From CALCLY01 sp900552775 (GTDB taxonomy: Bacteria > Bacillota > Clostridia > UMGS1883 > UMGS1540), in contig CALCLY010000022.1 in NCBI GenBank assembly GCA_937966555.1, forward strand, positions 248,001 to 312,000: a stretch of 64,000 nucleotides of DNA, given 5' to 3'. Position numbers and translations under genes: made by a program. The notes under the pieces were generated by a model. That model did not search any database. It worked only from the letters and a program-made list of their open reading frames with translations, and was not told where the DNA came from. How positions within the stretch are numbered: position 1 is the first letter of the stretch; each line of letters starts with the position of its first letter. Positions 36,024 through 44,559 of the stretch are shown here, piece after piece.

Positions 36024-36269
36024 ATGAGAATAGACAAATATTTAAAGGTTTCAAGAATAATAAAACGCCGCACGGTCGCAAACGAAGCCTGCGCCGCGGG
36101 AAGGGTAAGCATAAACGGCAAAACCGCAAAGCCGGGCTCTGAGGTGTCGGAGGGCGACGTAATAGAAATTCATTTCGGGGAACGCCGCATACGTGCGGAG
36201 GTTCTTAAGATTTCAGAGCACGTCCCAAAGGACGCCGCCGCCGAAATGTACAGAATACTGGAGGGTTAG
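36024..36269 (+). CDS. S4-domain RNA-binding protein (RqcP/YabO-like)
   Basis: An 81-aa protein consisting of one S4 RNA-binding domain: MRIDKYLKVSRIIKRRTVANEACAAGRVSINGK and VSEGDVIEIHFGERR are typical of RqcP (YabO), which works with RqcH in C-terminal alanine tailing of stalled nascent chains on 50S subunits. Length matches the family (about 80-90 aa). AAAGGA is the ribosome site. The YitT gene begins 2 bases later. Confidence 0.9.
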   Translation: MRIDKYLKVSRIIKRRTVANEACAAGRVSINGKTAKPGSEVSEGDVIEIHFGERRIRAEVLKISEHVPKDAAAEMYRILEG

Positions 36270-36271
36270 CC

Positions 36272-37117
36272 GTGAAAATTTTAAAAGAGTATCTCATGAT
36301 TTCCCTCGGCGTTCTGATGGTTGCCGCAGGTATATATTTTTTTAAATTTCCGAACAATTTTTCCACGGGCGGAGTCAGCGGTATATCCGTTATTTTAAGC
36401 AAGATTTTCCCGATGGTTTCAAAAAGTCTTTTTGTGCTTATAATAAACATGGCGCTTCTCGCGCTCGGCTTTCTTGTTCTCGGAAGGGCGTTTGCCTTTA
36501 AAACGGTATACGGAAGCGTTCTTTTATCGCTGCTTCTTTATTTTTTTGAAAAATTCGTGCCTCTTTCGCAGCCGATGACGGCGCAGCCCTTTCTTGAGCT
36601 CACGTTTTCTATTCTCCTTCCGGCTTTCGGCTCCGCGCTGCTCTTTAACCTTTCTGCAAGCACGGGCGGAACGGATATTGCGGCGATGATTATAAAAAAA
36701 TATACCTCCCTCGATATCGGGAAGGCGCTTTTCTGCACGGATATTCTTATAACTCTCGGTTCATTTTTTGCCTTCGGCATCGAAACCGGTCTTTTTTCAA
36801 TACTCGGCCTGCTTTCAAAGGCGCTGATAGTTGACGCCGTAATCGAAAACATAAATCTTTCAAAGTATTTTATGATAGTTACGTCGCAAAAAGAAGAAAT
36901 TGCCGCATACATAAACAAAAATCTGCACAGAGGCGCCACAACCTGGCCTGCCTCTGGCGCATTTACGGGCGAAAAACGCGATGTTATTCTTACGGCGGTG
37001 AGAAGGCCGCAGGCAATTGCTCTCAGAAGATTTTCAAAATCGGTTGATCCCCACTCGTTTATGGTGGTTTCAAATACAAGCGAAATAATCGGAAAGGGTT
37101 TTCGCGACACATTCTAA
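36272..37117 (+). CDS. YitT-family membrane protein (DUF161 + DUF2179)
   Basis: A 281-aa protein starting at GTG, with GGAGGG overlapping the end of the S4 gene. Five membrane helices (about 8-175), with the FPNNFSTGGVSGISVIL and NLSASTGGTDIAAMIIKKYTSLDIGKAL motifs, precede a C-terminal cytosolic DUF2179 domain (about 200-280: GATTWPASGAFTGEKRDVILTAVRRPQ, FMVVSNTSEIIGKGF). The family is common in Firmicutes; no transport substrate is known. It is co-transcribed with the S4 gene. Confidence 0.9.
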   Translation: MKILKEYLMISLGVLMVAAGIYFFKFPNNFSTGGVSGISVILSKIFPMVSKSLFVLIINMALLALGFLVLGRAFAFKTVYGSVLLSLLLYFFEKFVPLSQPMTAQPFLELTFSILLPAFGSALLFNLSASTGGTDIAAMIIKKYTSLDIGKALFCTDILITLGSFFAFGIETGLFSILGLLSKALIVDAVIENINLSKYFMIVTSQKEEIAAYINKNLHRGATTWPASGAFTGEKRDVILTAVRRPQAIALRRFSKSVDPHSFMVVSNTSEIIGKGFRDTF

Positions 37118-37123
37118 AACCTC

Positions 37124-37173
37124 AAAAACAGGCAGTTTAAAAAGTCAATTGACTTTTTAAACTGCCTGTTTTT
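37124..37173. terminator. Perfect 50-base palindrome, bidirectional terminator
   Basis: A 25-base arm is repeated exactly in inverse orientation around AATT at the centre (37147-37150), with A-run and T-run ends, between the convergent YitT and ABC-transporter genes. It would terminate transcription in both directions. No further gene-like signal is seen up to 37266. Confidence 0.85.
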
Positions 37174-37266
37174 CAAGTAATAAATCCAAGTGCATAATTT
37201 TCATATTCCATAATATGTGATTTTTCACTTTTCTTGCGTTCCGGAGTTTTTTAACATCCCCTTATT

Positions 37267-38040
37267 TTAATTTCCGCATTCTATACTTATTTCATTAAAG
37301 ACATCCAGATAATCCGTCACGTCTCTTTTTTTCTTTTCTTCACCGGATATATCCAAAATCGCCTTACCGTCATGCATCATAACAGTTCTTGTTCCGTATT
37401 CCGCCGCATACCGCAGATTGTGCGTTATCATAATGGTTGTTATATTCTTCTCAGTCACAACTTTTTCCGTAAGCTTCATTACAATATCCGCGGATTTGGG
37501 GTCAAGCGCCGCCGTATGCTCATCCAAAAGCAGCACGTCAGGTCCGGAAATTGTTGCCATAAGAAGAGCCAAAGCCTGTCTCTGCCCTCCGGATAATGCG
37601 CCGGCAAGCGTCTCAAGCCTGTCTTCAAGTCCCATACCCAGAGTTTCAAGCAGGCTCCGGTAAAAATCTTTTCTTGCCGTATTCAGCCCTTTTGTAAGAT
37701 TATACATTTTCCCTTTGTTGTCAGCTATGGACAGATTCTGAAAAATTGTCATAGTCGGGCAAGTCCCGTTTGCAGGATTCTGAAAAACCCTTGCCATATT
37801 TTGAGCACGTTTGTAATTGGCGGTTTTTGTTATATCTTTGCCACTTAAATATACATTACCGCTGTCCGGCATTACATCGCCGGAAATAACATTAAGCATT
37901 GTAGTTTTGCCGGAGCCGTTGCTGCCGATAATCGAAACAAACTCTCCCTTATCTATCTCAAAGGAAAAATCATTAAAAAGACGTTTTTCATCAACCGTTC
38001 CGATATTAAACGTTTTATATATGTTTGAAAGCTTAAGCAT
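37267..38040 (-). CDS. ABC transporter ATP-binding protein (TrpZ-like)
   Basis: A 257-aa ATPase with Walker A GSNGSGKTT, Q-loop, ABC signature LSGGQRQALALLMA, Walker B DVLLLDEHTAALDPKSA and the H-loop MITHN. It belongs with the branched-chain-type permease and the DUF534-type binding protein upstream, forming a TrpXYZ-like importer. Its ATG (GGGGG site) overlaps the permease end by 8 bases. The DEH in place of DEP after Walker B is normal for this subfamily. Confidence 0.93.
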   Translation of the reverse strand: MLKLSNIYKTFNIGTVDEKRLFNDFSFEIDKGEFVSIIGSNGSGKTTMLNVISGDVMPDSGNVYLSGKDITKTANYKRAQNMARVFQNPANGTCPTMTIFQNLSIADNKGKMYNLTKGLNTARKDFYRSLLETLGMGLEDRLETLAGALSGGQRQALALLMATISGPDVLLLDEHTAALDPKSADIVMKLTEKVVTEKNITTIMITHNLRYAAEYGTRTVMMHDGKAILDISGEEKKKRDVTDYLDVFNEISIECGN

Positions 38041-38920
38041 TTTTTAAGCCCCCTTTGCGTTTCTTTGTTCTGAATCCGTTTAAAAGAAGCGTTGCAACAA
38101 ACAAAACGGTTATAATAAGATTAGTATCGGACGATTCCATTCCGCTGCTTATAGCCGCCGTAATGCATGCCTTATAAATTATCATACCAAGCAGCACACC
38201 GCTTGTAAGGCGCATAAAACGTACTTTTTTAAACACTGTTGTTCCGATAATAACAGCCGCAAGACCCATAACCATGGTGCCCGTGCCGCTTGTTATATCA
38301 AACTGCATGCTTCTCTGACACGCCAAAGACCCCGAAAGTGCCACCAGCGCATTTGAAATTGCCAGTCCGCGTATTTTAACGCGTCCGGGATTCTGCGCAA
38401 GCGTAACAAGAAGCGATTCGTTATCTCCGGCGCATCTGAGCAGAAAACCGGATTTTGTTGAAAGATACATATCGAGCACATATTTAAAAAGCAGTGCCAA
38501 AACAAAAATCACTATAAGGTATCTGTAATCCGATATGAACTGCGGTATTCCTTCGGGCATAGTGAAAATTGTATCATATCCCATCAGAAACTGATTCGGA
38601 GCTCCGGCAATACGGTAATTAACAGAATACAGAGCAGTCATTGTAAGTATACCTGCCAGAAGGTCCTTTATTTTAAGTTTTACATGTAAAAATCCCGTGA
38701 GCATTCCGGCAATGCATCCTGCCGCCGCAGAAGCCGGCAGACACAGCCATGGATTTACTCCGCGGAGCATCAGTGCCGCCGTAACTGCAGCGCCGAGAGG
38801 AAATGTTCCGTCAACTGACAAATCCGGGAAATCCAGTATTTTATAACTTATATAAATGCCCAAAGCCATTATTCCGTAAATAAGACCTTGCTCCAGTATG
38901 CCTATCAATATACTGCTCAT
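38033..38920 (-). CDS. ABC transporter permease (LivH/TrpY-like)
   Basis: A 295-aa integral membrane protein with about eight helices. ILEQGLIYGIMALGIYISYKILDFPDLSVDGTFPLGAAV at the N-terminus and GLAAVIIGTTVF near the C-terminus are typical of the single permease found with DUF534 binding proteins (TrpY type). It probably works as a homodimer in the plasma membrane. GGAG lies 9 bases upstream of the ATG, 18 bases after the binding-protein gene. Confidence 0.92.
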   Translation of the reverse strand: MSSILIGILEQGLIYGIMALGIYISYKILDFPDLSVDGTFPLGAAVTAALMLRGVNPWLCLPASAAAGCIAGMLTGFLHVKLKIKDLLAGILTMTALYSVNYRIAGAPNQFLMGYDTIFTMPEGIPQFISDYRYLIVIFVLALLFKYVLDMYLSTKSGFLLRCAGDNESLLVTLAQNPGRVKIRGLAISNALVALSGSLACQRSMQFDITSGTGTMVMGLAAVIIGTTVFKKVRFMRLTSGVLLGMIIYKACITAAISSGMESSDTNLIITVLFVATLLLNGFRTKKRKGGLKNA

Positions 38921-38938
38921 GTTTCAGTTCTCCATAAA

Positions 38939-39946
38939 TTATTTAATATCGTCCGGAATGGTTATTCCGAGTTTAGCAGCCGCATCTTTGTTTACCGCAA
39001 CGCTGCTTTCGGTAATTGTCTGATACGGAATTGTTGAGATATCAGTACCCTTTAAAACTTTTCCTGCCATCTCGCCCGCCTGAATTCCGAGCTTAATATA
39101 GTCAAGTCCGGCACAAGCCACACATCCGTTTGCAACCTGTTCTTCCTCCGAACCGAAGACGGGAATTTTTTTTGCGTTCGCCTTTTCAAGTATGATTGCC
39201 AGTGATGCCACAACCGTATTATCTGTCATATTTGAAATACAGTCAACTTCATTTAAAATAACATCTGCCGCGGCAGGAACATCTGCCTTTTTTGATATGC
39301 CTTTGTCAACTATTTCAAATCCGTATTCGGGAGCAAGTCTTTTGTAGTCTTCAAGTGTGCTTACGGAATTTGCTTCTCCCGTTGAATAAAGTATTCCTAT
39401 TTTTTTTGCATCGGGAAGGATTTTACGTATAAGTTTAAGCTGTGCTTCAACCGGAAGTTTGTCGGATACACCGCTTATACCGGGAAGCGCTTCTGTTTCG
39501 GACTTTGCAAGTTTTGCCGCAACGGGATCTGAAACGGCATTAAAAATTACCGGTACTTTCTTGTCAAGGCAAACTGCGTAAAGCGCCTGTGCGGAAGGAG
39601 TTGCAATTCCGCAAACCAAATCTTTTGTTCCGGCAAAGTTTTGTGCTATCTGCGTATTTTTGGACATATCGTCCTGAGCCCCGATATATTCGATTTCTAT
39701 ATTTTTTCCTTCTTCAAAGCCTTCGTTTTTAAGTCCTTCAATAAAGCCTTTGCGGCAATTATCAAGCGACGGGTGATCCGAAATCTGTGTAATACCTATT
39801 TTATAGACTTTTTCCGCCGATGCCCCATTCTGAGTATCCGCCGTCTTATTAGACGAACATCCGCAAAGCCCCGTAATTGTCAGCAAAGCCGCCGCAGTAA
39901 TTGAAACTGCCTTTTTTAACAATTTTTCTCTTCTCATCTTTCTCAT
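38939..39946 (-). CDS. ABC transporter substrate-binding lipoprotein (DUF534/TrpX-like)
   Basis: A 335-aa lipoprotein. ATG at 39946 has AGGAGAG 9 bases upstream; a longer reading frame begins inside the regulatory leader and is rejected. The signal sequence ends in a lipobox-like LCGC followed by SSNKTAD. The mature part has the ABC_sub_bind (DUF534, PF04392) features: KIGITQISDHPSLDNCRKGFIEGLKNEGF, KDLVCGIATPSAQAL, IFNAVSDPVAAKL and KIGILYSTGEANS. Members of this family in Firmicutes are predicted tryptophan transporters (TrpX). The leader resembles a TRAP attenuator, which independently points to tryptophan. Downstream are its permease and ATPase. Confidence 0.88.
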   Translation of the reverse strand: MRKMRREKLLKKAVSITAAALLTITGLCGCSSNKTADTQNGASAEKVYKIGITQISDHPSLDNCRKGFIEGLKNEGFEEGKNIEIEYIGAQDDMSKNTQIAQNFAGTKDLVCGIATPSAQALYAVCLDKKVPVIFNAVSDPVAAKLAKSETEALPGISGVSDKLPVEAQLKLIRKILPDAKKIGILYSTGEANSVSTLEDYKRLAPEYGFEIVDKGISKKADVPAAADVILNEVDCISNMTDNTVVASLAIILEKANAKKIPVFGSEEEQVANGCVACAGLDYIKLGIQAGEMAGKVLKGTDISTIPYQTITESSVAVNKDAAAKLGITIPDDIK

Positions 39947-39969
39947 CTTTCTAAACTCTCCTTTAAAAT

Positions 39970-40064
39970 AAAAAAATCTTCGGACAGATAAGACCGAAGA
40001 AATAATAACTGCAATATTTTTTAAACTCTGCATAAACTATTCTCAACTAATCTCATCTAATCTC
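39970..40064 (-). promoter_or_regulatory. TRAP-like attenuator leader of the ABC transporter operon
   Basis: On the minus strand, positions 40064-40037 hold GAG, TAG, GAG, TAG, GAG and TAG, each separated by exactly two bases. A terminator follows: TCTTCGG (40000-39994) pairs with CCGAAGA (39983-39977), then seven T. The repeat segment AGATGAGATT (40058-40049) can pair with GGTCTTATCT (39995-39986), which overlaps the terminator, giving a possible antiterminator. This is the layout used by the tryptophan-activated RNA-binding protein TRAP. Other known sites carry 9-11 triplets; only six regular ones, plus a later GAG, are seen here. A simpler reading is a DNA operator of three 10-bp direct repeats. 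Confidence 0.55.
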
Positions 40065-40071
40065 ATGTTTA

Positions 40072-40100
40072 AGAATACCACAAAAAACAAAAAAAATCAA
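40072..40100 (-). promoter_or_regulatory. Promoter of the ABC transporter operon
   Basis: Minus-strand TTGATT (40100-40095) and TATTCT (40077-40072), 17-base spacer. Transcription would start near 40065, immediately before the GAG/TAG repeats. The rest of 40101-40195 is AT-rich with no recognisable feature. Confidence 0.65.
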
Positions 40101-40195
40101 TAGCAAAAACAAAGAAAAAATCATTTTTCTGTTTTTCACAAATTTTAAACTGTTTACGGCACAAAAATGTGAACATTATTATTTCAAAAAAACTC

Positions 40196-40224
40196 TTGAC
40201 TTTCCACTCTATATGTAGTATAAT
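40196..40224 (+). promoter_or_regulatory. Promoter of tRNA-Glu
   Basis: TTGACT (40196-40201) and TATAAT (40219-40224), 17-base spacer, 20 bases before the tRNA. Confidence 0.85.
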
Positions 40225-40244
40225 ATTTTTTGTTGACAGCATTT

Positions 40245-40320
40245 GGCTCCATCGTCTAGTGGCCTAGGACGCCGCCCTCTCACGGCGAAAACGGGGGTTC
40301 GACTCCCCCTGGAGTCACCA
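40245..40320 (+). tRNA. tRNA-Glu (anticodon CTC)
   Basis: A 76-base cloverleaf. The acceptor stem is GGCTCCA with TGGAGTC, discriminator A and an encoded CCA. The T-arm contains GGTTCGACTCC and the D-arm TCTAGTGGCCTAGGA. The anticodon loop CTCTCAC has CTC at 40279-40281 after U33. The anticodon stem has one C-A mismatch at its base (40272 with 40288). It is flanked by its own promoter and terminator. Confidence 0.95.
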
Positions 40321-40324
40321 CATC

Positions 40325-40352
40325 AAGAACAAGTTTTGCTTGTTCTTTTTTT
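40325..40352 (+). terminator. Terminator of tRNA-Glu
   Basis: AAGAACAAG and CTTGTTCTT form a stem with loop TTTTG, followed by a T-run. Confidence 0.9.
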
Positions 40353-40361
40353 GTAACAACC

Positions 40362-40396
40362 AAATCCCTGCGCCGATGATTCCGGCGCAGGGATTT
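40362..40396. terminator. Terminator hairpin for the second GH20 gene
   Basis: AAATCCCTGCGCCG (40362-40375) and CGGCGCAGGGATTT (40383-40396) form a strong 14-bp stem just past the minus-strand gene stop. It is followed by T-rich sequence on both sides. Confidence 0.7.
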
Positions 40397-40403
40397 ATTG
40401 TTT

Positions 40404-41894
40404 TTAAATATAATCTATAATATTTTCTCCTTCTATCCAGCCCGATTTTTCTCTGACACCGCCAGACGGCAAAAGTTTTCTGACATTCTGCATACCGAAG
40501 CACTTATAAACCTCCCACGAGCGTCTGTCAGCATACTTATTATCCTCAGACCACATCTGACATGCTGCATAAATAAGCTCTTTGGGATCTTTGTGCAGTT
40601 TATTCCACGTTGTCGCAATAACTCCCAAAAGTCCGTATTTTTTAGCCAGCGCACAGCGGCCGTTTATATTATCGGTATAGCTTACACTTTCATAGCCCGC
40701 CCACGGGGAAAGAATTATGCTGTCTTTGTCTCTGCGCCCCACAAAAAATTTTACGGTTTCGTCCATATCCTCTCCGACATTATACTGCCAATCATCAATT
40801 ATAATTCCGCTGCTAAGTTTTTTTAAATTGTTTTCCGAGTCGGTACATCTGTTAGAAACATTGTTGCAGTAAGGAAAAGGATATCTGTCTTTATTCAAAA
40901 ACATATCTCCCCACATTATCATTTTTCTGCCGCTTGCTTTAATTTCATCAGCCGTTTCATTTAAAAAGTTCACAAATGCCTTGTTTTGCTCTGCATTCAG
41001 TCCGTCATCATCTCCGTCTGCCATATAAGCTTCATCGCAGCCGACATGAAAATACTCTCCTTCCCTGAACAAATCAATAAGTTCTTCGCGCACCGAGCGG
41101 AGCAGAATCCTCACATCCGGATTTGAAATCTTCCAAGTCCATCCCCCGGGTTCAAAATACTCCTCATATTCGGGAGCATTATCAAGCAAAACGTTTTTCC
41201 CCGCTTTAAAGCGTGACTGTGAAGCATGCCCCAAATGGTTAAACATTGGAATAAACTCTATCCCGAATGCCTTACCGTCTTCTATAATCGGTTTTAAATC
41301 TTCCGCGGAATATCCGTCTTCCCAACCCATTTCTTTCATAAAGCGGAATTTGTACATTCCCCAAAATTCGATTATAATATGCGAACACTTTAAAAGTCCG
41401 CACAGTCTGACAACTTTTCGTAAAAATAAAAGCGATGTTTCCGGAAATACGCATAAATGAACACCGCGCATTTTCAGAATAGGTCTGTCACACATCTTGC
41501 AGCACGGAATATTGAAATTTTTACTTTTTAAATTAAAAGGCGAAATCATTTGCAGCAATGTTGAAAAGCCATGAATAAGTCCGTGTTCTTCAGTGTAAAT
41601 AATATTTACGCCGTTTTCCGAACAGTCCAATTCATATTCATAGTCTGTTTTCTCATGAATCGGTCCCGCATCACACTTTTTTGATATTACGGCACATCCG
41701 CAAAAATCATCTTTTATTATAACTTCAAGTCCGGATTTTCCCGCAGTGAAATTACGCCACAATTCCGAACACTTTTCAACGAAATAAGGATTTTTAATAT
41801 CTTTTCCGATAATCAAATAAAGTTTTTCTTTTTCTCCGAAAACAAATAATCCATCTTCTTCTATGCAAACAGACGGCGCAGGAAAAACATTCAT
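40404..41894 (-). CDS. GH20-like glycoside hydrolase, cytosolic
   Basis: A 496-aa protein of the GH20 clan: a divergent N-terminal alpha/beta domain (about 1-135), then a TIM barrel beginning near LKMRGVHLCVFPE, with the catalytic Asp287-Glu288 in YFHVGCDEAY. The stretch FIPMFNHLGHASQSRFKAG is shared with GH20 enzymes annotated as lacto-N-biosidase-like or N,N'-diacetyl-chitobiase-like. No signal peptide. It is monocistronic, with an extended -10 (TGTTATAAT, 41934-41926) about 32 bases upstream and GGAGG before the ATG. It differs clearly from the other GH20 gene and probably has a different substrate. Confidence 0.85.
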   Translation of the reverse strand: MNVFPAPSVCIEEDGLFVFGEKEKLYLIIGKDIKNPYFVEKCSELWRNFTAGKSGLEVIIKDDFCGCAVISKKCDAGPIHEKTDYEYELDCSENGVNIIYTEEHGLIHGFSTLLQMISPFNLKSKNFNIPCCKMCDRPILKMRGVHLCVFPETSLLFLRKVVRLCGLLKCSHIIIEFWGMYKFRFMKEMGWEDGYSAEDLKPIIEDGKAFGIEFIPMFNHLGHASQSRFKAGKNVLLDNAPEYEEYFEPGGWTWKISNPDVRILLRSVREELIDLFREGEYFHVGCDEAYMADGDDDGLNAEQNKAFVNFLNETADEIKASGRKMIMWGDMFLNKDRYPFPYCNNVSNRCTDSENNLKKLSSGIIIDDWQYNVGEDMDETVKFFVGRRDKDSIILSPWAGYESVSYTDNINGRCALAKKYGLLGVIATTWNKLHKDPKELIYAACQMWSEDNKYADRRSWEVYKCFGMQNVRKLLPSGGVREKSGWIEGENIIDYI

Positions 41895-42003
41895 AATAAC
41901 CTCCGAAATATTTTATTTTTTAATTATTATAACACATGATGTCAACCCCTTCTTCACCTTTTTTGACTTATACTTCATATATATTGCTGTTATTCAGACA
42001 AAA

Positions 42004-42030
42004 CAAAAACGCGGCAAAGCCGCGTTTTTG
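42004..42030 (-). terminator. Terminator of lon
   Basis: CAAAAACGCGGC and GCCGCGTTTTTG form a 12-bp stem with an AAA loop, ending immediately before the lon stop codon. Confidence 0.85.
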
Positions 42031-44412
42031 TTAAATCCTCATTCCAACTGAATTTGCCGTTTGAATTTCGTCAATTCCGTTTATTACATCACTTTTTTCA
42101 AGCGGTATCAGTGCATTTGCCAAAACAAAATTCATATCATCCGCAAAAAGAAAAATGATTTTTTTTCTTATTTCTTCAGGAATCTCCTCAATATCAAATC
42201 TGTTTTCGGAAGGCATAATAATTTTTTTGACACCAAACCTGTATGCTGCCAAAACCTTTTCTTTTATACCGCCGACAGGCAGCACCCTGCCGCGGATTGT
42301 AACTTCCCCCGTCATTGCGAGATCTGAAGGCACCGCACGGCCCGTGAGAGCCGAAACCATTGCCGTGCAAATTGTAATGCCTGCGGAAGGTCCGTCTTTG
42401 GGGACTGCACCTTCCGGCACATGCAGATGAATATCCTTTGTTTTATAAAAATCCGAGTCTATTCCGAGCTCATTTGCCTTTGAACGTATATAACTTATCG
42501 CCGCTTTTGCAGATTCCTGCATAACTTCGCCGAGTTTGCCCGTAAGCTCTACATGTCCGGAACCCGGAGTTACGTTAACCTCTATGCTTAAAGTATCTCC
42601 ACCTGCCGCCGTCCACGCAAGACCGCGCACAACACCGATTTCTTCCGTATCTTGAAGTTTTTCAAAACGAAAGCGCTTTTTGCCGAGGTATTTTTCAAGA
42701 TTTCTCTGCGTAACGGAAACGCTTTCGGCACCGCCCACAAGCTCTGCCGCGGCTTTTCTGCATATGTGTTTTATTTCTCTTTCCAGATTACGCACTCCGG
42801 CTTCTCTTGTATAATACAAAATTACATCGAGCACCGCGCCTTTGGAGATTTTAAGCTGAGAATGTTTTATGCCATGTTCCAAAAGAGCACGCGGAATAAG
42901 GTGGCGCACCGCTATATTTTCTTTTTCCTCCGATGTATAGCCCGAAAGTTCTATAACTTCCATTCTGTCAAGCAACGGACGCGGAACCGTGTCGAGGCTG
43001 TTTGCGGTGGTTATAAAAAGTACATCGGACAAATCTGTCGGAAGTTCCAGATAATGATCCCTGAAGGCAAAATTCTGAGCACTGTCCAAAACTTCAAGCA
43101 GAGCAGACGAAGGATCCCCTTTATAGTCCGAGCCGAGCTTGTCCACTTCATCCAAAAGCAGCAGAGGATTCATTGAACCCGTGTTTTTTAATGCGCTTAT
43201 GATTCTGCCCGGCATTGAACCTATATATGTTCTTCTGTGTCCGCGTATTTCAGCTTCATCGCGTACTCCTCCGAGTGAAATTCTCGCATAGTTTCTGCCC
43301 AGAGCCTCTGCAATACTTTTTGCAATAGAAGTCTTTCCTACACCCGGAGGGCCGACAAGGCACAGAATCTGTCCGGAAAGATTTCCGCTTAAAATCCGAA
43401 CTGAAAGATATTCGAGTATCCTTTCCTTAACTTTTTGCAGACCATAATGGTCGCGGTTTAAAATACGTTCCGCCTTTTTCAGTGACAGCGTTTCTTTTGT
43501 GTAAACGCCGTAAGGCATCTCCAAAACATTGTCTAAATATGTTCTTATAACACCTGCATCGGGCGAATTTACCGCCGTTTTTTCAAGGCGTGAAATTTCT
43601 TTGTTTAGTTTTTCTTTAACTTCGTCCGTAAGATTTCTTTCTTCAACACGCTTTTTGTATTCTTCTATTTCGTCCTCATCTTCACCGAGTTCCTTCATTA
43701 TTACTTTAATCTGCTCGCGAAGATAATAGTTTCTCTGATTCTGGTCAATTTCACTTTTAACCTTTGCGTATATATCGCGCTCCGTGCGCATGAGTTCCAG
43801 TTCAGACGTCATAAAGCTCACAAGCTTTGTAAGTCGTTTATACACATTAAGTTCTTCAAGTATTTCCTGCTTTGCATCGAGTTTCTGCAAAAAGCCCGAT
43901 GCCACACTGTCGGCATACTGCGAAAGGCTGTCCATATTTTCAATGCTGTGCAAAAGCTCTGTTGAGACTTTGGGATTAAGCGTTTCATATTCGCGCCATA
44001 TTTCCGAAATCATACGTTTTATAGCTTCAATTTCAACCTCTCCCGTATTTCTCATTACGCTTTTGCATTCCGAGACGGCGCACTCCATAAACGGTTCCGT
44101 CTGCATAAAATCAGTAATTTTTGCTCTGTAAAGCCCCTCCACCAAAACTCTGACCATGTTTCCCGGAAGTTTCAGCATCTGTTTTACCCTTGCCACCGTT
44201 CCTATTTTATATATATCATTTTCACCCGGTTTCTCAACGGAAATGTCCTTCTGTGCCGCAAGAAAAACCTGCTGTCCGTTTGCCATGGCTGCTTCCAAAG
44301 CCGCCGCGGAACGTTTACGTGCAACGTCAAAATGCAATATCATAGAAGGGAAAATAATTATTCCGCGTACCGGTATAAGCGGCAAAACTGCCGTTTTCTT
44401 TGTATTTGCCAT
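42031..44412 (-). CDS. lon: ATP-dependent Lon protease
   Basis: A 793-aa LonA protease that degrades misfolded and regulatory proteins in the cytosol. The N-terminal substrate-binding domain starts at LPLIPVRGIIIFPSM; a coiled linker follows; the AAA+ module has Walker A GPPGVGKTS and Walker B LLLDEVDKLG. The proteolytic domain has catalytic Ser near residue 673 in PKDGPSAGIT and Lys in GGIKEKVLAA. ATG at 44412 is chosen with GGAG 6 bases upstream; an ATG four codons earlier overlaps the ribosome site. Length is normal. No CIRCE or CtsR operator is apparent. Confidence 0.97.
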   Translation of the reverse strand: MANTKKTAVLPLIPVRGIIIFPSMILHFDVARKRSAAALEAAMANGQQVFLAAQKDISVEKPGENDIYKIGTVARVKQMLKLPGNMVRVLVEGLYRAKITDFMQTEPFMECAVSECKSVMRNTGEVEIEAIKRMISEIWREYETLNPKVSTELLHSIENMDSLSQYADSVASGFLQKLDAKQEILEELNVYKRLTKLVSFMTSELELMRTERDIYAKVKSEIDQNQRNYYLREQIKVIMKELGEDEDEIEEYKKRVEERNLTDEVKEKLNKEISRLEKTAVNSPDAGVIRTYLDNVLEMPYGVYTKETLSLKKAERILNRDHYGLQKVKERILEYLSVRILSGNLSGQILCLVGPPGVGKTSIAKSIAEALGRNYARISLGGVRDEAEIRGHRRTYIGSMPGRIISALKNTGSMNPLLLLDEVDKLGSDYKGDPSSALLEVLDSAQNFAFRDHYLELPTDLSDVLFITTANSLDTVPRPLLDRMEVIELSGYTSEEKENIAVRHLIPRALLEHGIKHSQLKISKGAVLDVILYYTREAGVRNLEREIKHICRKAAAELVGGAESVSVTQRNLEKYLGKKRFRFEKLQDTEEIGVVRGLAWTAAGGDTLSIEVNVTPGSGHVELTGKLGEVMQESAKAAISYIRSKANELGIDSDFYKTKDIHLHVPEGAVPKDGPSAGITICTAMVSALTGRAVPSDLAMTGEVTIRGRVLPVGGIKEKVLAAYRFGVKKIIMPSENRFDIEEIPEEIRKKIIFLFADDMNFVLANALIPLEKSDVINGIDEIQTANSVGMRI

Positions 44413-44482
44413 ATTAATCTCCATTCTTTATTTTTACGATTCTTATAAAATCAATGCAATTAATGAATAATCTTATTAAATT

Positions 44483-44511
44483 ATTTTAACACAATAACTT
44501 AATAAGTTCAA
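44483..44511 (-). promoter_or_regulatory. Promoter of lon
   Basis: Minus-strand TTGAAC (44511-44506) and TAAAAT (44488-44483), 17-base spacer, with a leader of about 65 bases. Confidence 0.7.
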
Positions 44512-44559
44512 GTATTATTACAGTTTGTTCATATATTATTATCTTTTTTTTAATTTATA

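Noticed and set aside
39947..40033. N-terminal extension of the ABC binding protein, or a Trp leader peptide
   Set aside because: The extension runs through the terminator hairpin, has no ribosome site and contains no Trp codons; the supported start with AGGAGAG is at 39946.
39970..40064. T-box riboswitch for the ABC importer
   Set aside because: The leader is under 120 bases and lacks the T-box bulge sequence and specifier stem; the GAG/TAG repeats point elsewhere.
40037..40064. CRISPR-like or satellite repeat
   Set aside because: There are only three 10-base units without spacers, positioned inside a leader next to a terminator.
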